Assembly (NCBI GenBank): GCA_020723925.1
Contig: DYHX01000006.1
Coordinates: forward strand, 1-35,377
Length of the DNA: 35,377 nucleotides
Origin: Nitrospira japonica
Lineage (GTDB): Bacteria; Nitrospirota; Thermodesulfovibrionia; Thermodesulfovibrionales; DYHX01
Direction: 5' to 3'
In this document: positions 16,182-25,433 of the stretch, piece by piece
Numbering within the stretch: position 1 is the stretch's first letter
Layout: each line of letters begins with the position of its first letter
Position numbers and translations under genes: made by a program
The notes under the pieces: generated by a model
The model's input: the letters and a program-made list of their open reading frames with translations, nothing else
The model's database searches: none
Told to the model about the DNA's origin: nothing

Positions 16182-16296
16182 ATTGAAGATTACCTGTAGC
16201 AAGCTACAGGTAATCTTAATGCAAGGAATTATTATTTTTATATTCGCTCGCTAAACCCAGCAGCAAGCTGCTGGGAATACGCTTGCTATCCATTTA
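16182..16296 (-). repeat. 115-bp double-hairpin element, copy 1
   Basis: The sequence is the reverse complement of 19745-19859. It contains the hairpin CCTGTAGCAAGCTACAGG, a conserved AT-rich middle (TCTTAATGCAAGGAATTATT...) and a second hairpin, CCAGCAGCAAGCTGCTGG. The two copies differ at paired positions in both stems. It lies between rpsF and the NtrC-like gene and has no coding potential. Confidence 0.82.
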
Positions 16297-16328
16297 TATC
16301 ACAGCAGACAGAATAAAATCAACCAAAC

Positions 16329-17720
16329 CTATTTTATCCTGTATCCTTTTATCTTTGTCCTGAGCGTGTTTCTGTTAATCCCAAGGGTCTTTGCTGCCTT
16401 GAGCTGGTTGCCTTTTGTCTCCTTCAGGACGATGGCTATCAGTGCTTTTTCGACCTCGGATATGACGGTGTCATAGAGATTGCAGTTTTCGAGCTTTGTC
16501 ATCTCCTTAAGATACCCCTTCAGCTTGTCCTCAAGGAACTCTTTTATGGAGCATGAGCTTGTCTCTTCAAGAAGCAGGTCGCGTTTCTCTATTATTGTTC
16601 CATTTGAGAGCACGCAGGCCCTTTTGATTGCATTCTCAAGTTCCCTCACATTGCCAGGCCAATCATACTTCACAAGAAAATCCTTTGCCTCTTTTGATAG
16701 CTCTTTCAGTCCAGTCTCGAATTTCTCCTGCGCCTCTTTCAGGAAATGTTTTGCAAGGGGGAGGATATCTTCTCGGTGCTCTCTCAAAGGTGGAAGCTTG
16801 ATCTCTATCACATTGAATCTGTAGTAGAGGTCCTCTCTGAACAACCCGTTGCTAACAGCATCTTTCAGGTCTTTATTGGTTGCGCCTATTATCCTCGCAT
16901 CTGCCTTCATGACCCTGTTGCTTCCAAGAGGGCTGAACTCCTTATTCTGCAAGAACCTGAGGAGTTTTGCCTGGAGGTTCAGATCGATTTCGGATATCTC
17001 ATCAAGGAAGAGTGTCCCACCATTTGCTGACTCAATCTTGCCTGTGCGCTTTTCTTTGGCGCCGGTGAATGCCCCTCTCTCCCATCCGAAGAGCTCTGCC
17101 TCGATGAGGTCCTTTGGAATTGATGCAGAGTTTATAGCAACAAATGGCCCCATCTGGCGTGGACTGTTGTAGTGGATTGCCCTTGCAACGAGCTCCTTGC
17201 CAGTTCCACTTTCGCCTGATATCAGGACTGTGATGTCCTTTGATGCAACCCTGCCGATCTCCTTAAATACCTTCAACATCTTTTGGCTTCTGCCGACTAT
17301 TTGTGGGGCCTCTGTTTCTACTGCTGTTTTTTTCAGCTTCTGAAGCTCCTCCCTCATGGACATGTCCCTGAATGCCTTTTCTACAGAGATATTGAGTTCA
17401 TCAAGGTCGAATGGCTTCTCAATATAGTCGTATGCCCCCTCTTTCATCGCCGCAATGGTGTTCTCCATCCTTCCATGTGCTGTTATCATTATCACCATGG
17501 CATCTGGATTGGATGACTTTATCTCACGCAGGGCATCAAGCCCGCTTCCATCTGGCAGGACAAGGTCAAGCAGCACAAGCTGAGAGCCTTCCCTGATTGC
17601 CCTCAGCCCTGATGAGAGCCTCGGCCGTGACGTCACTCTGTAGCCCAGAGGCTCAAGGGCCTTCTTTACAACCCATGTTATGCTATCATCATCATCGATT
17701 ATAAGGACTTCTCTTTCCAT
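16329..17720 (-). CDS. NtrC-family sigma-54-dependent response regulator
   Basis: 463 residues. The receiver domain (1-120) has IIDDDDS and phosphoacceptor D52 in LLDLVLPDG. The AAA+ domain (about 140-375) has Walker A GESGTGKE (169-176), the sigma-54 contact loop GAFTGA (216-221) and Walker B GGTLFLDEI. The C-terminal Fis-type HTH (NQLKAAKTLGINRNTLRTKI) completes it. It activates sigma-54 promoters after phosphorylation, most likely by the adjacent kinase. The target regulon, nitrogen or otherwise, is not shown by the sequence; there is no glnA or glnB nearby. Confidence 0.95.
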   Translation of the reverse strand: MEREVLIIDDDDSITWVVKKALEPLGYRVTSRPRLSSGLRAIREGSQLVLLDLVLPDGSGLDALREIKSSNPDAMVIMITAHGRMENTIAAMKEGAYDYIEKPFDLDELNISVEKAFRDMSMREELQKLKKTAVETEAPQIVGRSQKMLKVFKEIGRVASKDITVLISGESGTGKELVARAIHYNSPRQMGPFVAINSASIPKDLIEAELFGWERGAFTGAKEKRTGKIESANGGTLFLDEISEIDLNLQAKLLRFLQNKEFSPLGSNRVMKADARIIGATNKDLKDAVSNGLFREDLYYRFNVIEIKLPPLREHREDILPLAKHFLKEAQEKFETGLKELSKEAKDFLVKYDWPGNVRELENAIKRACVLSNGTIIEKRDLLLEETSSCSIKEFLEDKLKGYLKEMTKLENCNLYDTVISEVEKALIAIVLKETKGNQLKAAKTLGINRNTLRTKIKGYRIK

Positions 17721-17783
17721 AACTAATTCCGGTGGCCTTCACAAAAGTTAGAAAACTTTTAGGCTATTTAAAAGGCCATATAA

Positions 17784-18818
17784 TTACTCCTCGAATGGTA
17801 TATATATTTGAAATGTTGTCCCTCTGTTCGCCTGATGTGGGCTCTCTACTTTGATAAACCCATTATGGTCCTTTATTATCTTTTTTGACAGGGCAAGGCC
17901 GAGGCCTGTGCCTCTCTTCTTTTTCGTATAGAAAGGAAGGAATATCTTCTGGAGTTCGTCCTGAGGGATCCCCTTACCTGTATCTTCTATCGATGTGACA
18001 GCCCAGCGTCTTATCTTTCCCCTCTGCATTACATACTCGCTTGAGGGTTTTGTTGTTATGCTCAGTCTCCCACCCCTTGGCATGGCCTCTATGGCATTTT
18101 TTATTATATTCAGAAATACCTGAAGCAACTTACCCTCATCCCCTGAGACCCTTGGCAGGCTGGGGTCGTAAAGTCTATGAATAGGTATCTTACCATTTTT
18201 TAACGGGATATTCATAATTGAAATAGCCTTCTCAATAACCTCGTGGATATTCACCTGATGTAAAACAGGTTTCCTGCTTATCGTGAGATAGTCCTGAAGG
18301 ACCGAGTTGAGCCTGTCTGTTTCCCTGACGATAAGACTTATATATTCGGTGCTGTTCTTGTCTTTAACCTTATCTCTGAGGAGCTGTGCCGCTCCCTTTA
18401 TCCCGCCGAGCGGGTTTTTAATTTCATGCGCTATTGAGCCGAGGAGGTAAACAAGGGAATCAAATGAGTAATCCTCCCTCTCTGCTATGGCTATGTTCTC
18501 TCTGAGGGAGAGGAGGCTGCCCTCATTTTCGCCATCAAGGAAGAATGGTGAGAGGTTGAAATCCACATTAGCTGTCCTCCCGATGTTTATATCCACCTCT
18601 CTTCCACTGAAAGAACGTCCCTCAGAGATGGTCTTTTTTATGAGTCTTGATACGACTTTCTCTTCAGGGAAGAGCTCCTTGAATCTCCTCCCTATTAGCT
18701 CTTTCGAACCCTTACCAACGAACTCTTCCCCTGTCTTGTTTATAAATGTGATTACGGCCTTCTTGTTGAAAAGGATAATGGCCGCCTCAAGGCTGTTTAC
18801 TAATGCCTCAAAAAGCAT
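17784..18818 (-). CDS. NtrB-like PAS sensor histidine kinase
   Basis: 344 residues, soluble, without membrane helices. An N-terminal PAS domain (about 5-110) is followed by HisKA with H131 in SIAHEIKNPLGGIKGAA and a HATPase domain with NIIKNAIEAM (N box), DTGKGIP (G1) and GTGLGLALSKKI (G2). The HEIKNPLGGIKGAAQLL signature is that of NtrB/GlnL. It precedes the NtrC-like gene by 63 bases in the same direction, so they form one two-component system. Confidence 0.94.
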   Translation of the reverse strand: MLFEALVNSLEAAIILFNKKAVITFINKTGEEFVGKGSKELIGRRFKELFPEEKVVSRLIKKTISEGRSFSGREVDINIGRTANVDFNLSPFFLDGENEGSLLSLRENIAIAEREDYSFDSLVYLLGSIAHEIKNPLGGIKGAAQLLRDKVKDKNSTEYISLIVRETDRLNSVLQDYLTISRKPVLHQVNIHEVIEKAISIMNIPLKNGKIPIHRLYDPSLPRVSGDEGKLLQVFLNIIKNAIEAMPRGGRLSITTKPSSEYVMQRGKIRRWAVTSIEDTGKGIPQDELQKIFLPFYTKKKRGTGLGLALSKKIIKDHNGFIKVESPHQANRGTTFQIYIPFEE

Positions 18819-18926
18819 CTTATTGATTCAGAATATCCTTTTGAGTTCGTTGAATTGTGGGTGTTGTCCGCATCAAAAATCAAATTCATATGGGACTTTA
18901 TCACAAGGAGTTTTTATTTTGCAATC

Positions 18927-18956
18927 TTGACACGCTGTTTACTTAACTGGTAAAGT
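18927..18956 (+). promoter_or_regulatory. Sigma-70 type promoter upstream of rpsU
   Basis: A consensus TTGACA (18927-18932), an 18-base spacer and TAAAGT (18951-18956) preceded by TGG, giving an extended -10. It lies about 35 bases before the rpsU start, in the gap between divergent genes. Confidence 0.6.
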
Positions 18957-18991
18957 ATTTCACTTCAGAAATAGGGAGGAGGGGTATATGG

Positions 18992-19189
18992 ATGCCCTCT
19001 ATTAGGGTACGCGAGAATGATTCCTTTGAGAATGCACTTAAGAGGTTTAAGAAGCAGTGTGAGAGGGAAGGGATACTCTCGGAGATAAAGAAGAGGGAGC
19101 ATTACGAAAAGCCAAGCGTCAAGAAGAAGAAAAAGGCTCTTGCTGCCCGCAAGAAGGCTCTCAAACGAATAAAGATGGTAGCGAGGTAG
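18992..19189 (+). CDS. rpsU: Small ribosomal subunit protein bS21
   Basis: 65 residues. [29 protein letters not shown] is the typical S21 opening, followed by the basic tail [29 protein letters not shown] lies ahead of the ATG. It is the first gene of the macromolecular synthesis operon (ribosomal, primase and sigma genes), an order known from many bacteria, and ends one base before the next gene. Confidence 0.96.
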   Translation: MPSIRVRENDSFENALKRFKKQCEREGILSEIKKREHYEKPSVKKKKKALAARKKALKRIKMVAR

Positions 19190-19190
19190 G

Positions 19191-19649
19191 ATGTCCCTTC
19201 TGCAGAGACTCGATGACGAGCTGAAAGAAGCCATGAAATCATCTAACAGGCTTAAGGTCTCTGTCCTGAGGATGGCAAAGGCTGCGATCAAGAACAGGCA
19301 GATAGAGAAGGGTGGGGAATTATCAGACGACGAAATAGTCTCTGTCCTTTCTACCATGTCGAAGCAGCGGCGGGAATCCATAGAGCAATTCACCAGGGGT
19401 GGAAGAGCCGACCTTGCCGAAAGCGAGAGGCAGGAATTAAATATCCTCCATGCGTATATGCCTGAACAGTTGAGTGCTGAAGACCTCGACAGAATTATTC
19501 TCAAGGCGATAGAAGAATCCTCTGCCAAAGGCCCGCAGGATATGGGAAAGGTTATGCGCATCCTTATGCCTAAGGTGAAGGGCGCTGCTGATGGCAAGGC
19601 AGTCAACCAGAGGGTGAAAGAACTCCTGGAATCCAAAAAAGTCGAATAG
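19191..19649 (+). CDS. GatB/YqeY domain protein
   Basis: A 152-residue protein of the YqeY family, related to the tRNA-contacting C-terminal domain of the amidotransferase subunit GatB. It shows LLQRLDDELKEAMKSSNRLKVSVLRMAKAAIKN, ERQELNILHAYMPEQLSAEDL and DMGKVMRILMPKVKGAADGK, all typical. It begins directly after rpsU, and the rpsU-yqeY-dnaG-rpoD order is a conserved arrangement. The precise role is unknown; a link with aminoacyl-tRNA handling is only inferred from the fold. Confidence 0.92.
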   Translation: MSLLQRLDDELKEAMKSSNRLKVSVLRMAKAAIKNRQIEKGGELSDDEIVSVLSTMSKQRRESIEQFTRGGRADLAESERQELNILHAYMPEQLSAEDLDRIILKAIEESSAKGPQDMGKVMRILMPKVKGAADGKAVNQRVKELLESKKVE

Positions 19650-19744
19650 TCATCAATTATTAACAACCAGAGGCTAATTGACCAATGGTATTGTTGAGGA
19701 TTTAGTGCTTAGGATTTTGTAAGACTACAGGAATGTCTGAAGAA

Positions 19745-19859
19745 TTAAATGGATAGCGAGTGTATTCCCCGCAGCTTGCTGCGGGGGCAGCGAGCGAATG
19801 TAAAAATAATAATTCCTTGCATTAAGATTTCCTGCAGCTTGCTGCAGGGAATCTTCAAT
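19745..19859 (+). repeat. 115-bp double-hairpin element, copy 2
   Basis: The reverse complement of 16182-16296. The hairpins here are CCCCGCAGCTTGCTGCGGGG and CCTGCAGCTTGCTGCAGG, around the same AT-rich middle. It ends six bases before the ATG of the NIF3-like gene and therefore occupies its ribosome-binding region. Confidence 0.82.
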
Positions 19860-19864
19860 CTTTT

Positions 19865-20824
19865 ATGAAACTCATAGAGCTTTATAAACGAGCAATATCT
19901 ATAGGCATTGATAATGACCCGAGGGGTAAAGAGGCTGTCTCAAAGGAGCTTGAGTATAGGGAAAAAGATTTTGATACCCTTAAGCAGGATGAGAAAGAGT
20001 TCTTTGACCAGGAGTCAAAGCAGAATCCATATTCTGATTCAAGGGTCCTGAATGGCACAGGAGAAGAGGATATAAGGAGCATTCTTGTCGGCATTGATAT
20101 AGAGGTCGGGGAGGTGCTTCTATGTGACAGTCTCAGGTCAAAGGGAAGGGTCGTGGACTTACTCCTGTCTCACCACCCAGAGGGAAGGGCATATGCAAAT
20201 CTCTATTCTGTTATGCAGATGCAGTCAGACATACTCCACAGGTTTGGTGTCCCTATAAACATAGCCGAGGATCTTATGGAGGGCCGGATAAAAGAGGTTG
20301 AGCGAAAGCTGATGCCTGTTAACCACACAAGGGCAGTCGACGCTGCGAGGCTTCTTGGAATCGCATTCATGTGTCTCCACACCCCTGCAGATAATATGGT
20401 TGCCACATATCTGCAGAGGCTTTTCGATGAGAAAAAGCCCTATAAGGTATCCGATGTGCTGGATATCCTGAGAGGCATTCCCGAATACAGGGAGGCGGGT
20501 TATAACGGTGCAGGCCCTAAGATACTCATCGGTTCTAAATCGAGGAGGGCAGGGAAGATCTTTGTTGACATGACAGGGGGTACAGAAGGTGCCAAGGAGA
20601 TATTCGAGAGCCTGACATCAAGCGGCATAAATACAATAGTGGCAATGCACCTGAGCGAGGATCATAGGAAAGAGGCAGAGAAAAACCACCTCAACGTTGT
20701 GATTGCAGGGCACATATCGAGTGACAATCTCGGGCTAAACCTTCTTCTCGATGAGCTGTCAAGGGGGACATCCCTTGAGATACTTGAGTGTTCAGGTTTT
20801 AGACGGATCAGCAGGCTTAATTAA
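19865..20824 (+). CDS. NIF3-like (NGG1p-interacting factor 3) metal-binding protein
   Basis: 319 residues. The C-terminal part (about 85-310) shows NIF3-type features: the LLLSHHPEGRAYAN metal-binding histidines, RLLGIAFMCLHTPADNM, and the C-terminal HISSDNLGLNLLLDEL, where NIF3 proteins usually carry a H..D/E pair. The N-terminal 80 residues are charged and helical and seem specific to this longer subfamily. The biochemical role of NIF3 proteins is not settled. It sits between yqeY and dnaG, where no gene or another gene is usual. No good ribosome binding site is seen because a repeat element abuts the start. Confidence 0.8.
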   Translation: MKLIELYKRAISIGIDNDPRGKEAVSKELEYREKDFDTLKQDEKEFFDQESKQNPYSDSRVLNGTGEEDIRSILVGIDIEVGEVLLCDSLRSKGRVVDLLLSHHPEGRAYANLYSVMQMQSDILHRFGVPINIAEDLMEGRIKEVERKLMPVNHTRAVDAARLLGIAFMCLHTPADNMVATYLQRLFDEKKPYKVSDVLDILRGIPEYREAGYNGAGPKILIGSKSRRAGKIFVDMTGGTEGAKEIFESLTSSGINTIVAMHLSEDHRKEAEKNHLNVVIAGHISSDNLGLNLLLDELSRGTSLEILECSGFRRISRLN

Positions 20825-20854
20825 TGGAGCACTATTTTTATAGTGCTCCATTAA
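20821..20854 (+). terminator. Perfect 15-bp hairpin at the NIF3-like gene end
   Basis: TTAATGGAGCACTAT and its exact complement flank a TTTT loop. The left arm includes the stop codon. The hairpin is not followed by a T tract, so it may be an mRNA stabiliser or a weak terminator ahead of dnaG rather than a canonical terminator. Confidence 0.5.
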
Positions 20855-20916
20855 CAAAATTTGCCAGCCTTTCATGTTAAAATAATCTGACTTTATTCCC
20901 TTTTATGGGAGAACAA

Positions 20917-22611
20917 ATGAAGGCTGACAGGCTTCTTGAAGATATAAAATCACGCTTGGATATAGTGGAAGTAATAGGGGATTACGTAGAGCTTAAGAAG
21001 GCCGGTCAGAACTATAAAGGGCTCTGCCCCTTTCACTCAGAGAAGACCCCATCATTTATAGTCAGCCCGGGCAAGCAGATATTCCATTGTTTTGGTTGCG
21101 GCACAGGTGGAGATGTTGTTGGCTTTGTTATGAAGCATGAAAACTTCTCTTTCCATGAGGCGCTTAAGCTGCTTGCAAAGCAGGCTGGAATAAAACTTTC
21201 AGGGTACAGACTTGACAGCGAGGCAACTGAAAAAAGAGAGAGGCTTCAGGATATCCAGAGAGAGGCACTGAATCTCTTTGTAGAGAACCTGAAGAAGTCA
21301 AAGACAGCCGCAGCTTATCTCTCAGGCAGGGGTCTTTCAGGTAACACAGTAAGCAGTTTCTTTTTAGGATACGCAACTAAAGACTGGCATTCCCTTCATA
21401 AACATCTCAAGGATAGAGGGTTTGACGATTCTCTTATTGGGCAATCGGGCCTTGTTTTCTATGGAGAAAAAGGGGCGCATGATATCTTCAGAAATCGGAT
21501 AATATTTCCCATATTTAACATACATGGAGATGTGACCGCATTCGGAGGCAGGGTTATGGATGACGCCCAGCCAAAATATCTCAACTCTCAGGAGACCCCT
21601 TTGTTCAAGAAAGGTGAGACCCTCTATGCAATACACCTCGCAAAGGATGAGATAAGGAAGAAGGACCATGCGATTATTGTAGAGGGTTACCTTGATGTGA
21701 TAATGTGCCATCAGCATGGTTTCAAGAACGCAGTTGCGCCCCTCGGCACTGCATTGACGGCCGGACATTTGCAGAAACTGGGCAGGTTCACAAAGAAGGC
21801 ACTTCTTGTTTTTGATGGAGATGAGGCTGGTATCGGTGCAGTAAACCGGTCAATCTCACTACTTTTTGAACACGGCTTCAGGGCAAAAGTATTGCTGCTG
21901 CCCCAGGGCGAAGACCCGGACAGCTTCCTTAGAAAAAACGGTGCTCAGCCCTTCAGGACAATGCTCACAAAGGCAAAATCTATGGTGGATTTTCTCTTTA
22001 ACACATCAAGAGGAGAAAAGGTCGACATAGTCAGGGAAGCCATAGGGATAATCTCTAATGTAAAGGATTTAATCTTGAGGGATGAGTTTGTCAGGGAGCT
22101 GTCAGACATGGCAAGGGTCCGCGAGTCTGTTATACGCGAAGAAATGAAAAAGCTTAAACAGGGCACTGGTATATCTATATCTAAATCTGATGAGCGCAGT
22201 GGAAAGATTAATAGAAGGGGCTCATTATATAATGAAGAACTTCTTTTGCTGAGCGCAGCCATCGCTTTCCCTGACAGGGCCAGCGAAATAATTCACAGGA
22301 TACCAGTGGATGAAGTCGAGGACCAGACCATCAAGGGCCTGTTTCAAAAAATTAAGGCTATTGCCGATAAGGTCAGCATAGATTTGATGCTGAGTGTTGC
22401 GGATAACGATGAGAAAATGCTTATTACAAGACTTTCGCTTAATCCTGGGTTTGATGTAGAGAATGTCGATAAGAATGTAGATGACTGTATCAGAAAAATA
22501 ATCCAGAGAAGATTTGATGAAAGGGTAAGAATTGCTGAGACCGCTGGTGACCTGAAACTTTTGAATTCTCTTTTATTAGAAAGACAGAGATTGATAAAGG
22601 GGACAAGATGA
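20917..22611 (+). CDS. dnaG: DNA primase
   Basis: 564 residues from ATG 20917, which has GGGAG five bases upstream; an ATG at 20905 is in frame but lacks such a site. The CHC2 zinc domain shows C37-H40...C58-C61 ([23 protein letters not shown]). The Toprim catalytic core has EGYLDVI and FDGDEAG. The C-terminal helicase-binding region is present but divergent. It makes RNA primers for replication. Its stop overlaps rpoD (ATGA), a strong sign of coupled translation with the primary sigma factor. Confidence 0.97.
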   Translation: MKADRLLEDIKSRLDIVEVIGDYVELKKAGQNYKGLCPFHSEKTPSFIVSPGKQIFHCFGCGTGGDVVGFVMKHENFSFHEALKLLAKQAGIKLSGYRLDSEATEKRERLQDIQREALNLFVENLKKSKTAAAYLSGRGLSGNTVSSFFLGYATKDWHSLHKHLKDRGFDDSLIGQSGLVFYGEKGAHDIFRNRIIFPIFNIHGDVTAFGGRVMDDAQPKYLNSQETPLFKKGETLYAIHLAKDEIRKKDHAIIVEGYLDVIMCHQHGFKNAVAPLGTALTAGHLQKLGRFTKKALLVFDGDEAGIGAVNRSISLLFEHGFRAKVLLLPQGEDPDSFLRKNGAQPFRTMLTKAKSMVDFLFNTSRGEKVDIVREAIGIISNVKDLILRDEFVRELSDMARVRESVIREEMKKLKQGTGISISKSDERSGKINRRGSLYNEELLLLSAAIAFPDRASEIIHRIPVDEVEDQTIKGLFQKIKAIADKVSIDLMLSVADNDEKMLITRLSLNPGFDVENVDKNVDDCIRKIIQRRFDERVRIAETAGDLKLLNSLLLERQRLIKGTR

Positions 22612-24182
22612 AGGAACATTTTGACTATTTTGAGGAGTACGATGAGGAAGGTATTGACCGGTTAAAGGAGGAGGTGGAGGAAGAGCCCATAGAAAAGGAA
22701 GAAGAAAGAGGTCACCTGTTTATAGAAGGAGAATACGAGCCGATAAGGGTATATCTCAAGGAGATGGGCTGCGTGCCCCTGCTCACAAAGGCGGGAGAGG
22801 TCGAGATAGCAAAAAGGATTGAGAATGGCAGAGAAAAGGTGGCGAGGGTTATCTTTTCCACTCCATTTACACTCAAGAAGCTGATTGCCCTCGGCGAGCT
22901 TGTAGATAGAGGAGATGCCCCCCTTGCAGATCTAATACAGAATGGGGAAGAAGAATCAGAGGAAGACCTTATTGTTGGAAGGAAGAGATTTTTTGATGTA
23001 ACAGAGCGGATAAGGAGATTGCATCAAAAGAGAAGGGAGTATCTCAGGAGAGTTGCAGGTGAAGACGATTCAGCGTATAAGAAGATAATAAAATTACTTG
23101 AAGACAACAGAAACCAGATACTGAAAAAGATAAATGAGCTGAAATTAAAGGAGGGTGTAATTATTGCTTTTTCTGATGAGCTTAAGAAGTTGATGTTCAG
23201 GATAGACGAGATGAAAAAGAAGATGGCTTCTATCAGGAAGAGGCTTAAGACCCTCGGGCTTGATGCGGATAAGCCTGGAAACAAAGGTATCCCTAAGAAG
23301 GTTAATAACGCGGTCATGAATGAGATAGACGCACTATTTAAGGAGTATATGGACTGTAAGAGGGAGGTGGAGAGGAGAGAACTTTCACTCGGTATTAAAT
23401 CCGCCGAAATGAAGAAAGCACTCAGGGTTCTTGTGCAGGGCGAAAAGGAGATACTTGATGCAAAGAGGGCCTTGATAGAGGCCAACCTGAGGCTTGTAAT
23501 AAGCATAGCGAAAAGGTATATAGGCAAGGGGCTTAGCTTATCAGACCTGATACAAGAGGGAAATATAGGCTTGATGAGAGCCGTTGATAAATTTGAATAC
23601 AGGAGAGGTTATAAATTCAGCACTTATGCGACCTGGTGGATAAGGCAGGCAATAACAAGGGCACTCGCAGACCAGTCAAGGACGATAAGGATACCTGTGC
23701 ATATGGTCGAGACAATAAACCGCATAACAAAGGCGACAAGAGAGCTTGTCCAGGAACTCGGAAGGGAGCCTGCCTCTGAGGAGATTGCCAAGAAATTGAG
23801 ACTGCCTGTGGAAAAAATTAAGGGCATATTGAAAATATCAAAGGAACCCATATCCCTTGAAACGCCTGTTGGAGAAGATGAGGACAGCCATCTCAGGGAC
23901 TTCATCGAAGACAAGGCTGCACTTTCTCCACTTGATGTTACGATACAGGATGATCTGAAAAGGCAGATAGATAAGGTGCTATGCACCCTGAGCCCAAAAG
24001 AAGAAAAGATATTAAGAAAGAGGTTCGGCGTAGGCGAGAATACACCCCATACCCTCGAGGAGGTAGGGCAGGAGTTTGATGTCACAAGAGAGAGGATAAG
24101 GCAGATAGAGGTTAAGGCCATCCGAAAACTAAAACACCCATCAAGGTCCAGGTGGCTCAGAATCTTCATCGAAAGCCCTTGA
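22608..24182 (+). CDS. rpoD: RNA polymerase primary sigma factor (sigma-70)
   Basis: 524 residues. An acidic N-terminus (region 1.1-like) leads to region 1.2 ([23 protein letters not shown]), a non-conserved middle and region 2 ([26 protein letters not shown], then [20 protein letters not shown] for -10 recognition and melting). Region 3 ([12 protein letters not shown]) and region 4.2 ([20 protein letters not shown] for the -35) follow. It directs housekeeping transcription. It overlaps the end of dnaG by four bases. Confidence 0.97.
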   Translation: MKEHFDYFEEYDEEGIDRLKEEVEEEPIEKEEERGHLFIEGEYEPIRVYLKEMGCVPLLTKAGEVEIAKRIENGREKVARVIFSTPFTLKKLIALGELVDRGDAPLADLIQNGEEESEEDLIVGRKRFFDVTERIRRLHQKRREYLRRVAGEDDSAYKKIIKLLEDNRNQILKKINELKLKEGVIIAFSDELKKLMFRIDEMKKKMASIRKRLKTLGLDADKPGNKGIPKKVNNAVMNEIDALFKEYMDCKREVERRELSLGIKSAEMKKALRVLVQGEKEILDAKRALIEANLRLVISIAKRYIGKGLSLSDLIQEGNIGLMRAVDKFEYRRGYKFSTYATWWIRQAITRALADQSRTIRIPVHMVETINRITKATRELVQELGREPASEEIAKKLRLPVEKIKGILKISKEPISLETPVGEDEDSHLRDFIEDKAALSPLDVTIQDDLKRQIDKVLCTLSPKEEKILRKRFGVGENTPHTLEEVGQEFDVTRERIRQIEVKAIRKLKHPSRSRWLRIFIESP

Positions 24183-24186
24183 CTTG

Positions 24187-24262
24187 AAAACAGTAACGAG
24201 TTTATAGTAACGAGTTACGAGTTAGAAGATAAAGCATTTCACTCGTTACTCGTTACTTCATA
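24187..24262 (+). repeat. Heptad repeat upstream of tRNA-Met, left copy
   Basis: AACAGTAACGAGTTTATAG, then GTAACGAGTTACGAGTTAG, then CACTCGTTACTCGTTACTTCA. The two arms are complementary and could form a hairpin. A related copy lies immediately after the tRNA. Confidence 0.8.
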
Positions 24263-24338
24263 GGGCCCATAGCTCAGTTGGAAGAGCTACCGGCTCATAA
24301 CCGGTTGGTCCCAGGTTCGAGCCCTGGTGGGCCCACCA
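24263..24338 (+). tRNA. tRNA-Met (anticodon CAU), elongator type
   Basis: A complete cloverleaf: acceptor GGGCCCA/TGGGCCC, D arm GCTC/GAGC, anticodon loop CTCATAA between CCGG and CCGG, and T arm CCAGG TTCGAGC CCTGG. CCA is encoded. The paired first base rules out an initiator tRNA. A CAU anticodon can also belong to tRNA-Ile read after lysidine modification; I favour elongator Met but did not run a classifier. Confidence 0.9.
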
Positions 24339-24400
24339 AAAACAGTAACGAGTTACGAGTTAGAAAGTCTTTAACTTGTCACTCATTACTCGTCACTTCA
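24339..24400 (+). repeat. Heptad repeat downstream of tRNA-Met, right copy
   Basis: AACAGTAACGAGTTACGAG, then TTAGAAAGTCTTTAACTTG, then TCACTCATTACTCGTCACTTCA. It is a direct relative of the block on the other side of the tRNA and, like it, has complementary arms. A near-identical stretch recurs at 32809-32840. Confidence 0.78.
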
Positions 24401-24414
24401 CTTTTGGAGGGTGC

Positions 24415-25128
24415 GTGAAGGAACATCTCAGTCTCCTTATCGAGCTTCAGAAGATCGATTCAGCTATCCTTGAGAAGAGGAATATTATTGGTATAACGCC
24501 GTCAAAGGTGTCACAGGTTGAACAGCCACTTAAGAATGCCCGATCCCTTTATGACAAGCATAAACAGAAGTGTGAGTCCTTTGAGAAGAAGAGGAAGGAG
24601 AAAGAGAGGCAGCTCGAGGATATTAACGAGAAGGTAAAGAAATTAAAAAGCCGTATATCAGAGATAAAGACAAACAAGGAATATCAGGCGCATCTTAAAG
24701 AGATAGAGTCGGTGGAGAAGGAGCGTTATGCAATAGAAGACGAGATCCTGTCTGTCATGGAGATGCTTGATGCGGCCTCTGTTGAGATGAAGGCTGAGGA
24801 GGCAAAGGTAAAGAGCGAAAAGGAAAAGATCGAGGCCTTCAGGAAGAAACTTGATGAAGAAGTTGCTGAGGCAGAGAAGGAATTGAGTGAACTGAAGCAT
24901 GGGAGGGCAGGGATAGTTGGGGCCCTTGATGGAGATACATACAACCAGTATATGATAATACTTGAGTCAGGGAAGGGTCTTGCGGTGGCAGAGGTGAGGG
25001 ATGAGATATGCCAAGGCTGTAATATGAACATACCACCCCAGCTTTTTGTGGAGATAAAGAAGAATGAAGAGATAATCCAGTGTCCTCAGTGCAGGAGGAT
25101 ATTATACTGGGAAGAAAAGAATGACTGA
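24415..25128 (+). CDS. Coiled-coil protein with C4 zinc ribbon
   Basis: 237 residues from a GTG preceded by GGAGG. The first 170 residues form a long antiparallel coiled coil (EKKRKEKERQLEDINEKVKKL, IEAFRKKLDEEVAEAEKEL). The C-terminal zinc ribbon has CQGC (MNIPPQLFVEI) then CPQCRRILYW. This matches the C4-type zinc-ribbon family (CT398/YbeD-like nucleic-acid-binding proteins) often found next to RNase P RNA or the rpoD cluster. The molecular role is unclear; a function in RNA or protein quality control is only a guess. An upstream extension in frame would be made of repeat sequence and is rejected. Confidence 0.88.
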   Translation: MKEHLSLLIELQKIDSAILEKRNIIGITPSKVSQVEQPLKNARSLYDKHKQKCESFEKKRKEKERQLEDINEKVKKLKSRISEIKTNKEYQAHLKEIESVEKERYAIEDEILSVMEMLDAASVEMKAEEAKVKSEKEKIEAFRKKLDEEVAEAEKELSELKHGRAGIVGALDGDTYNQYMIILESGKGLAVAEVRDEICQGCNMNIPPQLFVEIKKNEEIIQCPQCRRILYWEEKND

Positions 25129-25433
25129 CAAGAGCTATATTAGAACCCGAAAAATAGAGATACAAGGCAGGCATGGCAGGGTTCACCCCGCACTACATCC
25201 GTAGTGCGGGGTTCATAATTTTTAGAATCGACAGATTATCAGAAATGGATATATTTATCTCATTGTTTTATCAATGGTTTTCGAGATACAGATGGTTTAT
25301 CTTTACAGGTAGGGTTTTAAGGTGTCGAACTAAAAATTTTTCACCTGCCATGCCTGCCTCAGATATTGGTATTAACCACTTTATAGCCCTATGTCTATTT
25401 TGGGGTTAGAAGAAAACAAGAGGGTAGTGAAGA
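25129..25433. repeat. Intergenic region with strong hairpin and nested inverted repeats
   Basis: 25147-25239 has the same ends as the elements at 2-83 and 30352-30437 (CCGAAAAATAGA...ATCGACAGATTAT), but a different core, the 11-bp-stem hairpin CCCCGCACTAC/GTAGTGCGGGG (25186-25211). A perfect 16-bp inverted repeat, AGGCAGGCATGGCAGG (25165-25180) and its complement (25344-25359), cuts across this element. No gene is visible. RNase P RNA begins at 25434. Confidence 0.6.

Noticed and set aside
18965-19666. 233-codon minus-strand frame opposite rpsU and yqeY
   Set aside because: The plus strand encodes two recognised, conserved genes here.
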